Shown here: one piece after another, positions 28,001 to 36,152 of the stretch
Numbering within the stretch: position 1 is the first letter of the stretch
How the letters are laid out: each line of letters begins with the position of its first letter
NCBI RefSeq assembly: GCF_025972045.1
Contig: NZ_JAPDHX010000002.1
Location: forward strand, 62,001 to 126,000
DNA length: 64,000 nt
Source: Micropruina sonneratiae
GTDB lineage: Bacteria > Actinomycetota > Actinomycetes > Propionibacteriales > Propionibacteriaceae
Direction: 5' to 3'
Position numbers and translations under genes: made by a program
The notes under the pieces: model-generated
What the model saw: only the letters and a program-made list of their open reading frames with translations
What the model was told of the DNA's origin: nothing
Database searches by the model: none

Positions 28001-28182
28001 CCCACGCCGACGCGGGCCAGCTCGCCATCTATCGGCAGGCCTGGGCCGACCTCGCCGGGGTGCCGCTCGACCAGGTCCAGGCGGCCTTCTTCGACATTCT
28101 CGACGACGAACTGGTGGTGCCGGAGCGGCTACCACCCGCTTCGGAGTGGACGTCGGCGATCGAGTCACTGCGCACGCTCTAG
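25039..28182 (+). CDS. adnB: helicase-nuclease AdnB subunit
   Basis: A 1047-aa protein whose ATG overlaps the adnA stop (ATGA). The SF1A motor is complete: Walker A GAGSGKTT (39-46), DEYQDTSSAQ (from 274), GDPHQAIYGWRGA, and VHKAKGLEWEVV. The C-terminal nuclease has VVDWKTGD near 980 but lacks the Fe-S cysteines of AdnA. In mycobacteria, AdnB supplies the essential motor and a second nuclease for processing double-strand breaks. Translational coupling fits the obligate heterodimer. Confidence 0.9.
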   Translation: MTAVLTNPQELSDVLGLPFSDQQLEAITAPLQPGVIIAGAGSGKTTVMAARVVWLVGSGQLAPEEVLGLTFTRKAAAELSARVRGALERAGVVDADGVDEAGEQLILTYDAFAARLVAEHGLRIGVESDPVMITGASRYRLAARVVTNAAGPFEQLGGYTPATLTDRLLKLDSDLTSHLVGADQVGAHARDFLTALDEAPLNRYRREYASVRSARAVTEQRLELLGLTAAYAQLKRRLGYVEFADQMAVAAELARRVPSVSALLRRRFKVVLLDEYQDTSSAQAAMLRALFSGADPESGRGHPVTAVGDPHQAIYGWRGAAASNILQFAADFPTSDGLPAQSFALTVNRRSGPAILAVANGLAAGLHTDPAVGDDVRVVTLTAPPGTPAGQVEVASFDTWPDEVGFIGDRVVALHESGRVPLWSDVAVLVRRNVQIPGLYADLTARDVPVEIVGLGGLLELPEIVEVCSVLALLDDVSANPAAVRLLTSARWAIGVGDLALLGRRAAELAKLTGPRDSDLVDDLGRALARTESVTVPSLLEALHDPGDLRYSAAARRRFGQLAAEFATLRQHAGEPVLDLVRRVIGTLGLEAELAASGSSGRQLGAFTDAVAAYCDVDGEASLGGLLAYLDAEREHGVGLDQAVATDADSVKLLTVHKAKGLEWEVVFLPGMADNVFPNDRVTENWVTNAAVLPAELRGDAVAVPQLSDASDAAFKEYAAALKRQARHAEDRLAYVAVTRAKQLLIASTHSWEGELVKPRVPSPYLRTIAEHGAVVREAAPAGAVNPLAGSGAVLEWPVLGDPEARERRQRLAEQVERAGDVLVPVDPPGLSADERAEVEGWDADLELLARAAIEVTAPGRPEYLSATGLVRLTRDAEAFTAEVARPMPRRPVAAQRLGTRFHRWLEDRFSLAPTFDVDPGQEPPDDPHFAALSAAFERGRFATRRPVAVEVPFSMLVAGTIVRGRIDAVFRTDEGFLVVDWKTGDVAHADAGQLAIYRQAWADLAGVPLDQVQAAFFDILDDELVVPERLPPASEWTSAIESLRTL

Positions 28183-28192
28183 TTTGGTGAGC

Positions 28193-29059
28193 ATGCAGAC
28201 CGCCGCCAGCCACCTGGACCGCTGCGAGTACGAGCGTAAGGACGACGCCTGGGTCGAGGAGCAGTGGAGTGCCGCCGGCAGCCTGCTGCTGTCGGTGGAC
28301 GAGACCGGCCACGTCGCCTGCACCGACGACCGCCGTGGCGTTGCCGACCGGCGGCCCAGCGGGGACTACGACCCGCAACGGCACTATCTGCTGGGCCGGT
28401 GGCGGGGCGCCGCGGTGTTCGCCGTGCTGGCCGCCGCGGAGCCGAGCGCCGGCCTGCGCACGCTGCTGCCGGTGTTGGACGACGCGGGCCGCGAGCTGGT
28501 GCTTGCCGCGGTGGCGCTGGTGAACTGGCACCGGACCTCACCGCACTGCGGCTCCTGCGGGGCGCTGACCCGGGTGACCACCGGCGGCATCGTCCGGCAC
28601 TGCGACAACTGCAACCGCGACCGCTTCCCGCGCAGCGACCCGGCCATCATCGTGGCCGTGCTGGACGCCAACGACCGGCTGCTGCTGGGTCATCAGGTGG
28701 TGTGGCCGACGGGCCGGATGTCGATCCTGGCCGGCTTCGTGTCGGCGGGGGAGTCGCTGGAGCAGGCGGTCCGGCGCGAGGTCGCCGAGGAGACCGGCGT
28801 CCGGGTCGCAGCGGTGCGCTACCTGAGCAGCCAGCCGTGGCCGTTCCCACGTTCGCTGATGCTCGGATTCATCGCCCGGGCCGCCGGCGACGAACTGAAC
28901 GTCGACGGGGTGGAGATCGAGCACGCCCGCTGGTTCAGCCGCGACGAGCTGGCCGAGGCGACATCCAACGGCGAGGTCGCGCTGCCCGGCTCCGGCTCGA
29001 TCGCGCAGGGCATCATCGACGACTGGCGAACCGGATCGCTGCCTCGACCGGAGGGCTGA
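28193..29059 (+). CDS. nudC: NADH pyrophosphatase / RNA decapping Nudix hydrolase NudC
   Basis: A 288-aa protein with an N-terminal domain, a four-cysteine zinc ribbon (C119, C122, C137, C140), a Nudix box at 181-203 (G-x5-E-x7-REVAEETG) and the NudC signature SQPWPFP (213-219). It hydrolyses NAD(H) to NMN(H) and AMP and can remove NAD caps from RNA. A GTG two codons upstream (28187) is an alternative start. It follows adnB by 10 bp, matching the mycobacterial adnA-adnB-nudC neighbourhood. Confidence 0.93.
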   Translation: MQTAASHLDRCEYERKDDAWVEEQWSAAGSLLLSVDETGHVACTDDRRGVADRRPSGDYDPQRHYLLGRWRGAAVFAVLAAAEPSAGLRTLLPVLDDAGRELVLAAVALVNWHRTSPHCGSCGALTRVTTGGIVRHCDNCNRDRFPRSDPAIIVAVLDANDRLLLGHQVVWPTGRMSILAGFVSAGESLEQAVRREVAEETGVRVAAVRYLSSQPWPFPRSLMLGFIARAAGDELNVDGVEIEHARWFSRDELAEATSNGEVALPGSGSIAQGIIDDWRTGSLPRPEG

Positions 29060-29135
29060 GCGCCGCCGGCGTCCCGCACCGGTGTCCGGGTCTTCCTACG
29101 GTCCAGTAGGTTGGGTCCGAAGGGGAGGACGACGG

Positions 29136-30923
29136 ATGGATCCGAGCAACGTTGCTGTGGTGTTCGCCAAGGCGGTCACGAGGCATGGGCAGCGTCCCGC
29201 CACCCGAATCCGATCAGGGGACGGCTGGACGACCCGCAGCTACGCCGAACTGGGCGCCGACGTGCGCCGGCTGGCGGCACGGCTGCTCGCCGACGGGCTG
29301 GAGCGCGGGGACCGGGTGGCGATCTTCGCCCCCAACCTGCCCGAGTGGAGCCTGGTCGACCTGGCCTGCCTGAGCGCCGGGTTGGTGGTCGTGCCGCTGT
29401 ACCCGACCAGCACGCCCGAGGAGATCCGTCACATCCTCGGCGACTCCCGCTGCCGGCTCGCGTTCATCGCGGGTGAATCCGAATGGGTCCGGCTGCAGCC
29501 GCTGATGGCCGGGCTGCCCGAGTTGAGGCGGGTGGTGTCGTTCACCGCCGTCGGAGACCCCGCGGTGACCACCCTTGCCGACGAAGTCGCCGCTGCGCCC
29601 CCCGACGGCGGCGCCGTGGACGCCGCGCTGGCCCGGGCGTCCGGCGACGATCTGGCGACCATCATCTACACCTCCGGCACGACCGGGCCGCCCAAGGGGG
29701 CGATGCTCACCCACCGCGGCTTCACCCACCAGCTGGCGGTGCTGACCGCGCAGCTGTCGATCGGGCCCGACGACTCGTCGCTGTCGTTCCTGCCGCTGAG
29801 CCACGCTCTGGAACGCGCCTGGACATTCGTGGTGCTGGCGTCCGGCTGCCTCAACACGTACGTGCCCGACCCGCGCACCGTCGCCGAACAGCTGGTGCTG
29901 GCCCGTCCGACGATGCTGGTCAGCGTGCCCAGGCTGTACGAGAAGGTCGTCAGCACCGCCCACCAGAAGGTGGCCGGCTCGGCGCTGAAACAGCGACTCA
30001 TGGCGTGGGCCCTGCGGGTCGGCGGTCAGTACCACAGCGCCGCCGAGGCCGGGGCGAAGCCGTCGCCGCTGCTGAGGGTGCAGTTCCGGGTTGCGGACGC
30101 CCTGGTGCTGAACAGCATCCGGAACGCGCTGGGCGGTGCCAAGTCGGTGCTGGCCTGTGGCGGCGCGCCGCTGCGGCAGGAGATCGAGGAGTTCTTCTTC
30201 GCCTGCGGCCTGCCGGTGCTGCAGGGCTACGGCCTCACCGAGGCGTCCCCGCTGGTCAGCTTCCCTTCACCGGCCGCGCACCGGTTCGGCACCGTCGGCC
30301 GGGTGATCGACGGTTCGCAGGTGCGGCTCACCGACGCGGGCGAGATCTGCTATCGCGGGCCGAACCTGATGCTGGGCTACTGGGGTCAGCCAGAAGCCTC
30401 CGCCGCAGTGCTGGTCGACGGGTGGTTGCACACCGGCGACGTGGGCGAGGTGGACGCCGACGGGTACCTGCGGATCACCGACCGGATCAAGGACCTGATC
30501 GTCACCAGCAACGGCAAGAACATCGCCCCCGGGCCGATCGAAGGCCTGCTGGCCACCGATCCTCTGCTCGAACACGCCCTGGTGCTCGGGGACAACCGCC
30601 CCTACCTGACCCTGCTGGTCGCCCCGTCGCTGCCCGCGCTGGAAGACGTCGGACGCCGCCTGCAACTCACCTGGGAGCGCCGCGACGAACTGCTGAGTCA
30701 CCCGGCCGTCCTGCACGAGATCAGGGAGCGGGTGACGGCCCTGACCAGCCAGCTCGCCAAGCACGAGCAGATCCGTGACCTGCGGATGGCGGTGGAGGAG
30801 TTCACCCAGGAGAACGGCCTGCTCACTCCGACGTTGAAGATCAAGCGGCGCGAGGTCGAACGACGGTTCGCTCACCTGATCGACGAGATGTACGCGAAGG
30901 TGATCAAACCTCGGGGGAGGTGA
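29136..30923 (+). CDS. AMP-binding long-chain acyl-CoA synthetase (FadD15-like)
   Basis: A 595-aa adenylate-forming enzyme. The P-loop TIIYTSGTTGPPKGAML, GYGLTEASPLVSF, the YRGPNLMLGYWG and TGDVGEVDADGYL motifs and a C-terminal catalytic segment (DRIKDLIVTSNGKNIAP) are all visible. The FAD15/FAA-type LERAWTF region suggests long or very-long fatty acids as substrate. AGGGGAGG precedes the ATG at 29136; an upstream frame to 29082 is not needed. It overlaps the convergent S4 gene by 20 bp. Confidence 0.9.
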   Translation: MDPSNVAVVFAKAVTRHGQRPATRIRSGDGWTTRSYAELGADVRRLAARLLADGLERGDRVAIFAPNLPEWSLVDLACLSAGLVVVPLYPTSTPEEIRHILGDSRCRLAFIAGESEWVRLQPLMAGLPELRRVVSFTAVGDPAVTTLADEVAAAPPDGGAVDAALARASGDDLATIIYTSGTTGPPKGAMLTHRGFTHQLAVLTAQLSIGPDDSSLSFLPLSHALERAWTFVVLASGCLNTYVPDPRTVAEQLVLARPTMLVSVPRLYEKVVSTAHQKVAGSALKQRLMAWALRVGGQYHSAAEAGAKPSPLLRVQFRVADALVLNSIRNALGGAKSVLACGGAPLRQEIEEFFFACGLPVLQGYGLTEASPLVSFPSPAAHRFGTVGRVIDGSQVRLTDAGEICYRGPNLMLGYWGQPEASAAVLVDGWLHTGDVGEVDADGYLRITDRIKDLIVTSNGKNIAPGPIEGLLATDPLLEHALVLGDNRPYLTLLVAPSLPALEDVGRRLQLTWERRDELLSHPAVLHEIRERVTALTSQLAKHEQIRDLRMAVEEFTQENGLLTPTLKIKRREVERRFAHLIDEMYAKVIKPRGR

Positions 30924-31158
30924 GCGGATCGTCCGGCTGCTCAGCCACCACGCGCAACGTGTGCCTGGTGTCCCCAGCCGTGACCTCCAGCACCGAACCG
31001 ACGGGCACCTGACGCCCCCGGCGGGTCTCCGGTTCACCATCGACGTGGACGGCACCGGCCGCGATCAGAGCCTTCGCCTCGCCACCGTCGGCGACCAGGC
31101 CCGCGTACTTGAGCAGTTGGCCGAGCCTGATGCTGTCGGTGCCGATCGCGATCTCCAT
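30904..31158 (-). CDS. S4-domain RNA-binding protein
   Basis: An 84-aa protein consisting of one S4 RNA-binding fold: IRLGQLLKYAGLVADGGEAKALIAAGAVHVDGE, with the conserved L-x2-LL-K-A/G and GAVHVDG motifs. Such small S4 proteins (YbcJ/YaaA type) bind rRNA or ribosome-associated targets. It lies convergent with, and overlapping, the acyl-CoA synthetase. Confidence 0.87.
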   Translation of the reverse strand: MEIAIGTDSIRLGQLLKYAGLVADGGEAKALIAAGAVHVDGEPETRRGRQVPVGSVLEVTAGDTRHTLRVVAEQPDDPLTSPEV

Positions 31159-31174
31159 GCGCCCAGTCTGGCCC

Positions 31175-32929
31175 CTACAGCCGCTCGCGCAGGCCGGACG
31201 CGCGCCGCGCCGCGCGTTTCACCGCCTCGGCCAGCGCCTGGGGCGTGCCGATCAGGTGGACGGCGTCGGTGGCCCTGGTGACCGCGGTGTACAGCAGTTC
31301 ACGGGTGAGCAGCGGCGACTCGACCGGGGGAACCACGAGGGTGACCTCGGCGAACTGGCTGCCCTGCGACTTGTGCACGGTCAGGGCGTCCACCGACTGG
31401 GTGCCGCCCAGCAGGTCGGGCGCCAAGGCCCGCCGCTCGGTGCCGGCGAAGTGCACGACCGGCCGGCCGTCGGACACCAGCACGACGCCGGTGTCGCCGT
31501 TCCACAGCCCCCAGTCGGCCTGGTTCGACGTGACCAGCACCGCCCGGCCCGCGAACCACTCACCCTCGGCGCCGTAGCCGGGCACCGATGCGCGCAACCA
31601 GAACTCGGCCTGGCGGGCCCAGCTGGTCGCACCGAACGGCCCCTGCCGGTGCGCGCACAACAGTCGGTGGCGGTCCAGCAGCGCCAATGCCGCGTCGGCG
31701 TCGCCGCGTACCGCGGCAGCGTGGATCGCCCGTCCGGCATGCACCACGCGGGCCCGCAGCGCGTCCTGCGGATCGTCGGGTGGAGTCAGGGTCAGCCGGG
31801 AATCGCCGGCCGCTGCCAGGTCGAGGACGCGGTCGGCGTCCCCGTGGCGCACCGCTGACGCCAGATCGCCGAGCAGACCCGTGAAGCGGTAGTTGCGGTG
31901 CAGCGTGACCACCGGGCTGGAGCCGCCGGTACCGCGCCAGCCGGCCCGGGTGAGGTCGGCGAGTACGGCGCCTGCCGAGACGGAACTGAGCTGGTCGGGA
32001 TCACCCACCAGCACGAGCCGCGCGGCAGGTGCCACCGCGTCGACCAGTTGGGCCATCTGGGTGAGCGACACCATGGACAGTTCGTCAACGATGACGGCGT
32101 CGTGCGGCAGCGGATTGTCGGCGTGGTAGCGCGGGGTGGAGCGGCTGCGGAACGTGAGACCGATCAGCCGGTGCACGGTGGACGCGCTCAGCCCGGACGC
32201 CCAAGCGGCCACCTCGGGCGGCAGCTGGGCCGCCGCGCCGCGCAGCGCCTCGTCCATCCGAGCCGCTGCCTTGCCGGTCGGGGCGGCCAGCGCCACCCGC
32301 CGCACACCCTGGGCGAACAGCATCGCGAGCATCCGCGCGATCGTCGTGGTCTTGCCGGTGCCGGGGCCGCCGGCCAGCACCGTCAGCCCGGCGGTGGCGG
32401 CATGCTCGACCGCCCGCCGCTGGTCGGGGTCGCTGTCGGCGCCGAACAGCTCGTCCAGTCGAGGCTGCAGCAGGGATTGTTCGACAGCCGCCGACCTGGC
32501 CAGGGTGCGCTCGACCAGGGCGGCGCGGACCTGCTCCTCCTGCTCCCAGTAGCGGGTCAGGTAGAGCCGGTCTCCGACCAGGCGCACCGGCAGCCGCAGG
32601 TCGCCGTCGGGTTCGAGCGCCACCAGCGGACTCGCGACCAGCGCCGCCCGCCATGCATCCTCGTCGGGCCACAGCTCGTCGGGCACCTCGACGAGTTCGT
32701 CATCGCGGCCGGTCACGCTGAACCGCACCCGGTCGAGTTCCAGACACACCGAGCCGGCCCGCAGGGCACGGACCGCCAGCGCGACGGCCAGCTTCACCGT
32801 CGGGTCGTTCTCGCCGTAGAGCAGGCACAGGTGTCGCGCCGGGTGCAGATCGGCCCAGTCGAGCACCCCCAGTTGGTGGAACTCACCGACCAGGTCGTCG
32901 GCCACCACGGACAGTTCCGGGTCACGCAT
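31175..32929 (-). CDS. recD: RecBCD enzyme subunit RecD
   Basis: A 584-aa SF1B (5'-3') helicase: Walker A GGPGTGKTT near residue 186, VIVDELSMV, GDPDQLSSV, and the C-terminal VHKSQGSQF and YTAVTRA motifs. It is the fast motor of RecBCD on the 5' strand. The ATG at 32929 has GGAGG 5 nt upstream; a GTG two codons earlier is less likely. The start overlaps the recB stop, so the order recC-recB-recD is translationally coupled. Confidence 0.92.
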   Translation of the reverse strand: MRDPELSVVADDLVGEFHQLGVLDWADLHPARHLCLLYGENDPTVKLAVALAVRALRAGSVCLELDRVRFSVTGRDDELVEVPDELWPDEDAWRAALVASPLVALEPDGDLRLPVRLVGDRLYLTRYWEQEEQVRAALVERTLARSAAVEQSLLQPRLDELFGADSDPDQRRAVEHAATAGLTVLAGGPGTGKTTTIARMLAMLFAQGVRRVALAAPTGKAAARMDEALRGAAAQLPPEVAAWASGLSASTVHRLIGLTFRSRSTPRYHADNPLPHDAVIVDELSMVSLTQMAQLVDAVAPAARLVLVGDPDQLSSVSAGAVLADLTRAGWRGTGGSSPVVTLHRNYRFTGLLGDLASAVRHGDADRVLDLAAAGDSRLTLTPPDDPQDALRARVVHAGRAIHAAAVRGDADAALALLDRHRLLCAHRQGPFGATSWARQAEFWLRASVPGYGAEGEWFAGRAVLVTSNQADWGLWNGDTGVVLVSDGRPVVHFAGTERRALAPDLLGGTQSVDALTVHKSQGSQFAEVTLVVPPVESPLLTRELLYTAVTRATDAVHLIGTPQALAEAVKRAARRASGLRERL

Positions 32930-35900
32930 GGACACCTCCAGCCCCCAGCAGCGCGGACAGTTCGGTCACCAGGCCGGTCGGCGGGCTCCACTCGAACACG
33001 CCGGTGGCCGGGCCGGCCTCGGGTCCGCCCATGCCGCGCACGAACAGGTACAGCACTCCGCCCAGGTGCGCCGCAGGGTCGTAACCCGCCAGGCGTCCGG
33101 CGAGGAACCGGTGCAGGGCCACGCAGTACAGCAGGGCCTGCAGCGGGTAGTGGCTGGCGCACATGGCGCTGACCATCGGGCCCAGGCCGTAGTGTCCCAG
33201 GGTGAGATCGTCGCCGCCGAGTCGGTTCGTCTTGTAGTCGACCACTACGAAGCGGGGCCGATCAGCGGTTCCGACCCGCAGCACGGCGTCGATGCTGCCG
33301 GTCAGAAACCCCTTCAACGGCTGAGCGGCGAGCGTGGGATCGGCCAGCAGGTGCGGGTAGCCGACCAACGGATCGTCGGTGCCCAGGTGCCGCCGAAGCA
33401 GCCCGGCGACATCGCCGAGCGTGAACCCCGACGCAGGTTCGAGCGGCAGGTCGAAGGTGAGCTCGGCCAGCCGGTCGGCGATCGGCAGCTCGGCGAGGCT
33501 GCGATCGTCGGCCAGCGGTCCCAACGGTGTGCCGAAGGCCGGCAGCAGTGCGTCGACCAGCGCCTCGGCGTCCACGCCGGGCAGCGGGAAGCGGGGCAGC
33601 CATTCGGCCACGGCCCGGGCCAGGTTGGCCCGCAGCTCCACGTGGCCGCTGCCCGGGTCAACCTGCTCGAACAGGGCGTGCACGAGGCTGCCGAACTGGG
33701 TGCCGCCGGGCAGGTCACGCATCGGCGAGGGTGCCGACCCGGTGACTGGCGGGGTGACGCCCTCCGGCTCCTCCGGCTCGTCGAGCAGCAGCGGCGCCTC
33801 GTGATGCACGCCCGCGGTCAGGCCCGAGTACGACGTCCGGCGCCAGTCGGCGTCGATGGTGCGGGTGAAGGTTCGTGCGCGCAACCCGGGCGGGGCCTCG
33901 GACGCCGAAACCTGCGGCACCCGGGTGGTCACCCGCACCGGATGCACCTCGATGCCGGGGGTGGCGCGCAGCCACTCGAGTTGGGCGGGGGCGAGGCTGC
34001 CGGGCGGAACGTCGAGCGGGTAGGACCGCTCGGGCGCGGCCGCCTCGGCCCGGCGCTCGCGGTACAGCACCCGGTGCAGCGACGAGCCGGTCGCCTCCTC
34101 GGTGCGTGCCCACCAGGCGATGACGTGCGAGCGGGCCCGGGTGAACGCCACGTACAGCAGGCGCAGCTCCTCCTCGTCGTCCTCGGCGCGGGCCCTGGCC
34201 AGCCGTTCGGCCCGCCCGGTGCCGCTCACCCCGCCCAGGTCGACCAGTGCGCGGCCGTCGTCGTCGTGGAACAGCAACGCCCCACCCGAATCACCGGACC
34301 GGGCCCCGCCGAACGGACGCCACAGGTCGGGCAGCAGCACGATCGGGTACTGCAGGCCCTTGGCCCGGTGGACGGTCTTCACCTGGACGGCGCGGGCGTC
34401 GGTCTCGAGCCGACGGGTGCGTTCGCCTTCGGAGGACGGCCGGGTGAGCTGTTCGGCCAGCCACTCGGCCAGCCAGGCCGCGGTCGGCCGCTCATGGCCG
34501 GACGCCTCGTGCAGCAGCTCGGCGACGTGCCGGAAGTCGGTCATCAACCGCTCACCGTCGGGCCGCGCCAGCACCCGGTCGATGAAGTCGGTCTCGGCGC
34601 CGATCGCGGCGAACAGGGCCGCCACGCCGGAGCGGGACAGGATGCGGTCCCACTGCCGGACGGTCGCCGTCCAATCGGCGAGCTGCTGCTCGTCGGCGGT
34701 CGCCAGGTCGGCCAGCGAGGCCTCGAAGAACAGCGTGCGCAGCGCCTTGCGGACGTCGCCGCGCCAACCCGACGCCAGCGCGCGGAGCAGCGCCAGCCAG
34801 TCGGCGGCGGCCGGTGAGTCGTAGATGCTCTCGGCGCCGCTGAGGGCCACCGTGACCCCCCCGGCCCGCAACCCGTCGGCGATCCGCTGGGCGAGGGAGT
34901 TGGTGCGCACCAGGATGGCGATGTCGCCGGCATCGACAGGGCGCCAGCCGGTGCCGTCGGCGTCGGCCAGCTCGTGGTCGTCGAGCAGCTGCCGGACCCG
35001 CCGGACCACGTCGGCGATGACGGCCTCGACCGCCCGCCAGTGCTTCTGCTCCTCATCGAGGGTGGCCAGCAGCACCGGCGGAACACGCCTGCCGCCCTGC
35101 CGCAGCCCGGAACCGGCGCGGTGCGCGGTCACCGGGTGCACGTCGATGCCGTCGCCGAGCCGCAGGCCCGCGAACAGCGAGCCCAGCGCGTCGACCAGGT
35201 CGGCGTCACTGCGGTAGTTGGTGCTCAGCCCGTACCGGCGCTCGGCGCTGTCGGCCGCCTTGAGGTAGGCCTGCACGTCGGCGCCGCGGAAGGTGTAGAT
35301 CGCCTGCTTCGGGTCGCCGATCAGCACCACGGGGCGTTGGTCGCCGAACAACCGGTGCAGGATCTCCCACTGCACCGGGTCGGTGTCCTGGAACTCGTCG
35401 ACCAGCACGAAATCGACCCCGCCGAGCAGCCGCGCGCAGGCCTCGCGCCCGTTGTCCGGATCGGCCAGGGCGTCGCGCAACCGGGCCAGCTGATCGTCGA
35501 AGGTGAGCAGTCCGAGCCTGCTGCGACGGCGGGCGGCCTCGTCGCGCGCCGCGGTCGCGAATCGGACCCGCTCACCCGGCGACCCGTCGTCGCCCTGGGG
35601 CACGATCGCGCGCAACGCGTGCTGCAGGGCATCGAGGGTGAGCCGCTCGGCGCCGTCCTGCGTCAGCCAGCCGTCGGTGTCGGTGAGGGGCATCGGTGGA
35701 AGCCGCTGGTCGAAGGCGTACCGCTTCAGGTACTCATCGACCGCCACCTCGCGCGCCAGCGGGCGCAGGTCGGGCAGCATCGTGCCCGACGGGTCACCGG
35801 CGGCCAGCACGCCGAGCCGGCTGTACATCGCCTGGCAGAACTCGTGAATGGTCATCACCGCCGCCGCGTCGAAGCCGGCGACGGCGTTGGCGAGCCTCGC

Positions 35901-36152
35901 CGCGGCCTTGGCGTCGGACGTCCGCCGGGCTGCTGAGATCAGGTGGTCACGGACCCGGGAACGCAGCTCGCGGGTGGCGTCCCGGCCGAAGGTGACCATC
36001 AGCAGCCGGTCGATGGTGGCGCGGCCCTCGCCGATCAGCCGGGCGGCCAGGTCGGCGATCCGATGCGTCTTGCCGGTGCCGGCGGACGCCTCGAGCACCG
36101 TGATGCCGGTACCCAGCCCGCCGGCCGGGTCGAACTCGTCGAAGGCCTGCAT
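32922..36152 (-). CDS. recB: RecBCD enzyme subunit RecB
   Basis: A 1076-aa helicase-nuclease. Walker A EASAGTGKT (21-29), VDEFQDTDPVQ, GDPKQAIYTFRGAD, VHRAKGLQYPIV and YVAFTRA are the SF1A motor motifs. The C-terminal nuclease has VVDYKTNRLG near 970 with upstream acidic residues, the RecB nuclease pattern. It works with RecC and RecD in resection of double-strand ends. Its ATG overlaps the recC stop by one base. Confidence 0.94.
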   Translation of the reverse strand: MQAFDEFDPAGGLGTGITVLEASAGTGKTHRIADLAARLIGEGRATIDRLLMVTFGRDATRELRSRVRDHLISAARRTSDAKAAARLANAVAGFDAAAVMTIHEFCQAMYSRLGVLAAGDPSGTMLPDLRPLAREVAVDEYLKRYAFDQRLPPMPLTDTDGWLTQDGAERLTLDALQHALRAIVPQGDDGSPGERVRFATAARDEAARRRSRLGLLTFDDQLARLRDALADPDNGREACARLLGGVDFVLVDEFQDTDPVQWEILHRLFGDQRPVVLIGDPKQAIYTFRGADVQAYLKAADSAERRYGLSTNYRSDADLVDALGSLFAGLRLGDGIDVHPVTAHRAGSGLRQGGRRVPPVLLATLDEEQKHWRAVEAVIADVVRRVRQLLDDHELADADGTGWRPVDAGDIAILVRTNSLAQRIADGLRAGGVTVALSGAESIYDSPAAADWLALLRALASGWRGDVRKALRTLFFEASLADLATADEQQLADWTATVRQWDRILSRSGVAALFAAIGAETDFIDRVLARPDGERLMTDFRHVAELLHEASGHERPTAAWLAEWLAEQLTRPSSEGERTRRLETDARAVQVKTVHRAKGLQYPIVLLPDLWRPFGGARSGDSGGALLFHDDDGRALVDLGGVSGTGRAERLARARAEDDEEELRLLYVAFTRARSHVIAWWARTEEATGSSLHRVLYRERRAEAAAPERSYPLDVPPGSLAPAQLEWLRATPGIEVHPVRVTTRVPQVSASEAPPGLRARTFTRTIDADWRRTSYSGLTAGVHHEAPLLLDEPEEPEGVTPPVTGSAPSPMRDLPGGTQFGSLVHALFEQVDPGSGHVELRANLARAVAEWLPRFPLPGVDAEALVDALLPAFGTPLGPLADDRSLAELPIADRLAELTFDLPLEPASGFTLGDVAGLLRRHLGTDDPLVGYPHLLADPTLAAQPLKGFLTGSIDAVLRVGTADRPRFVVVDYKTNRLGGDDLTLGHYGLGPMVSAMCASHYPLQALLYCVALHRFLAGRLAGYDPAAHLGGVLYLFVRGMGGPEAGPATGVFEWSPPTGLVTELSALLGAGGVHA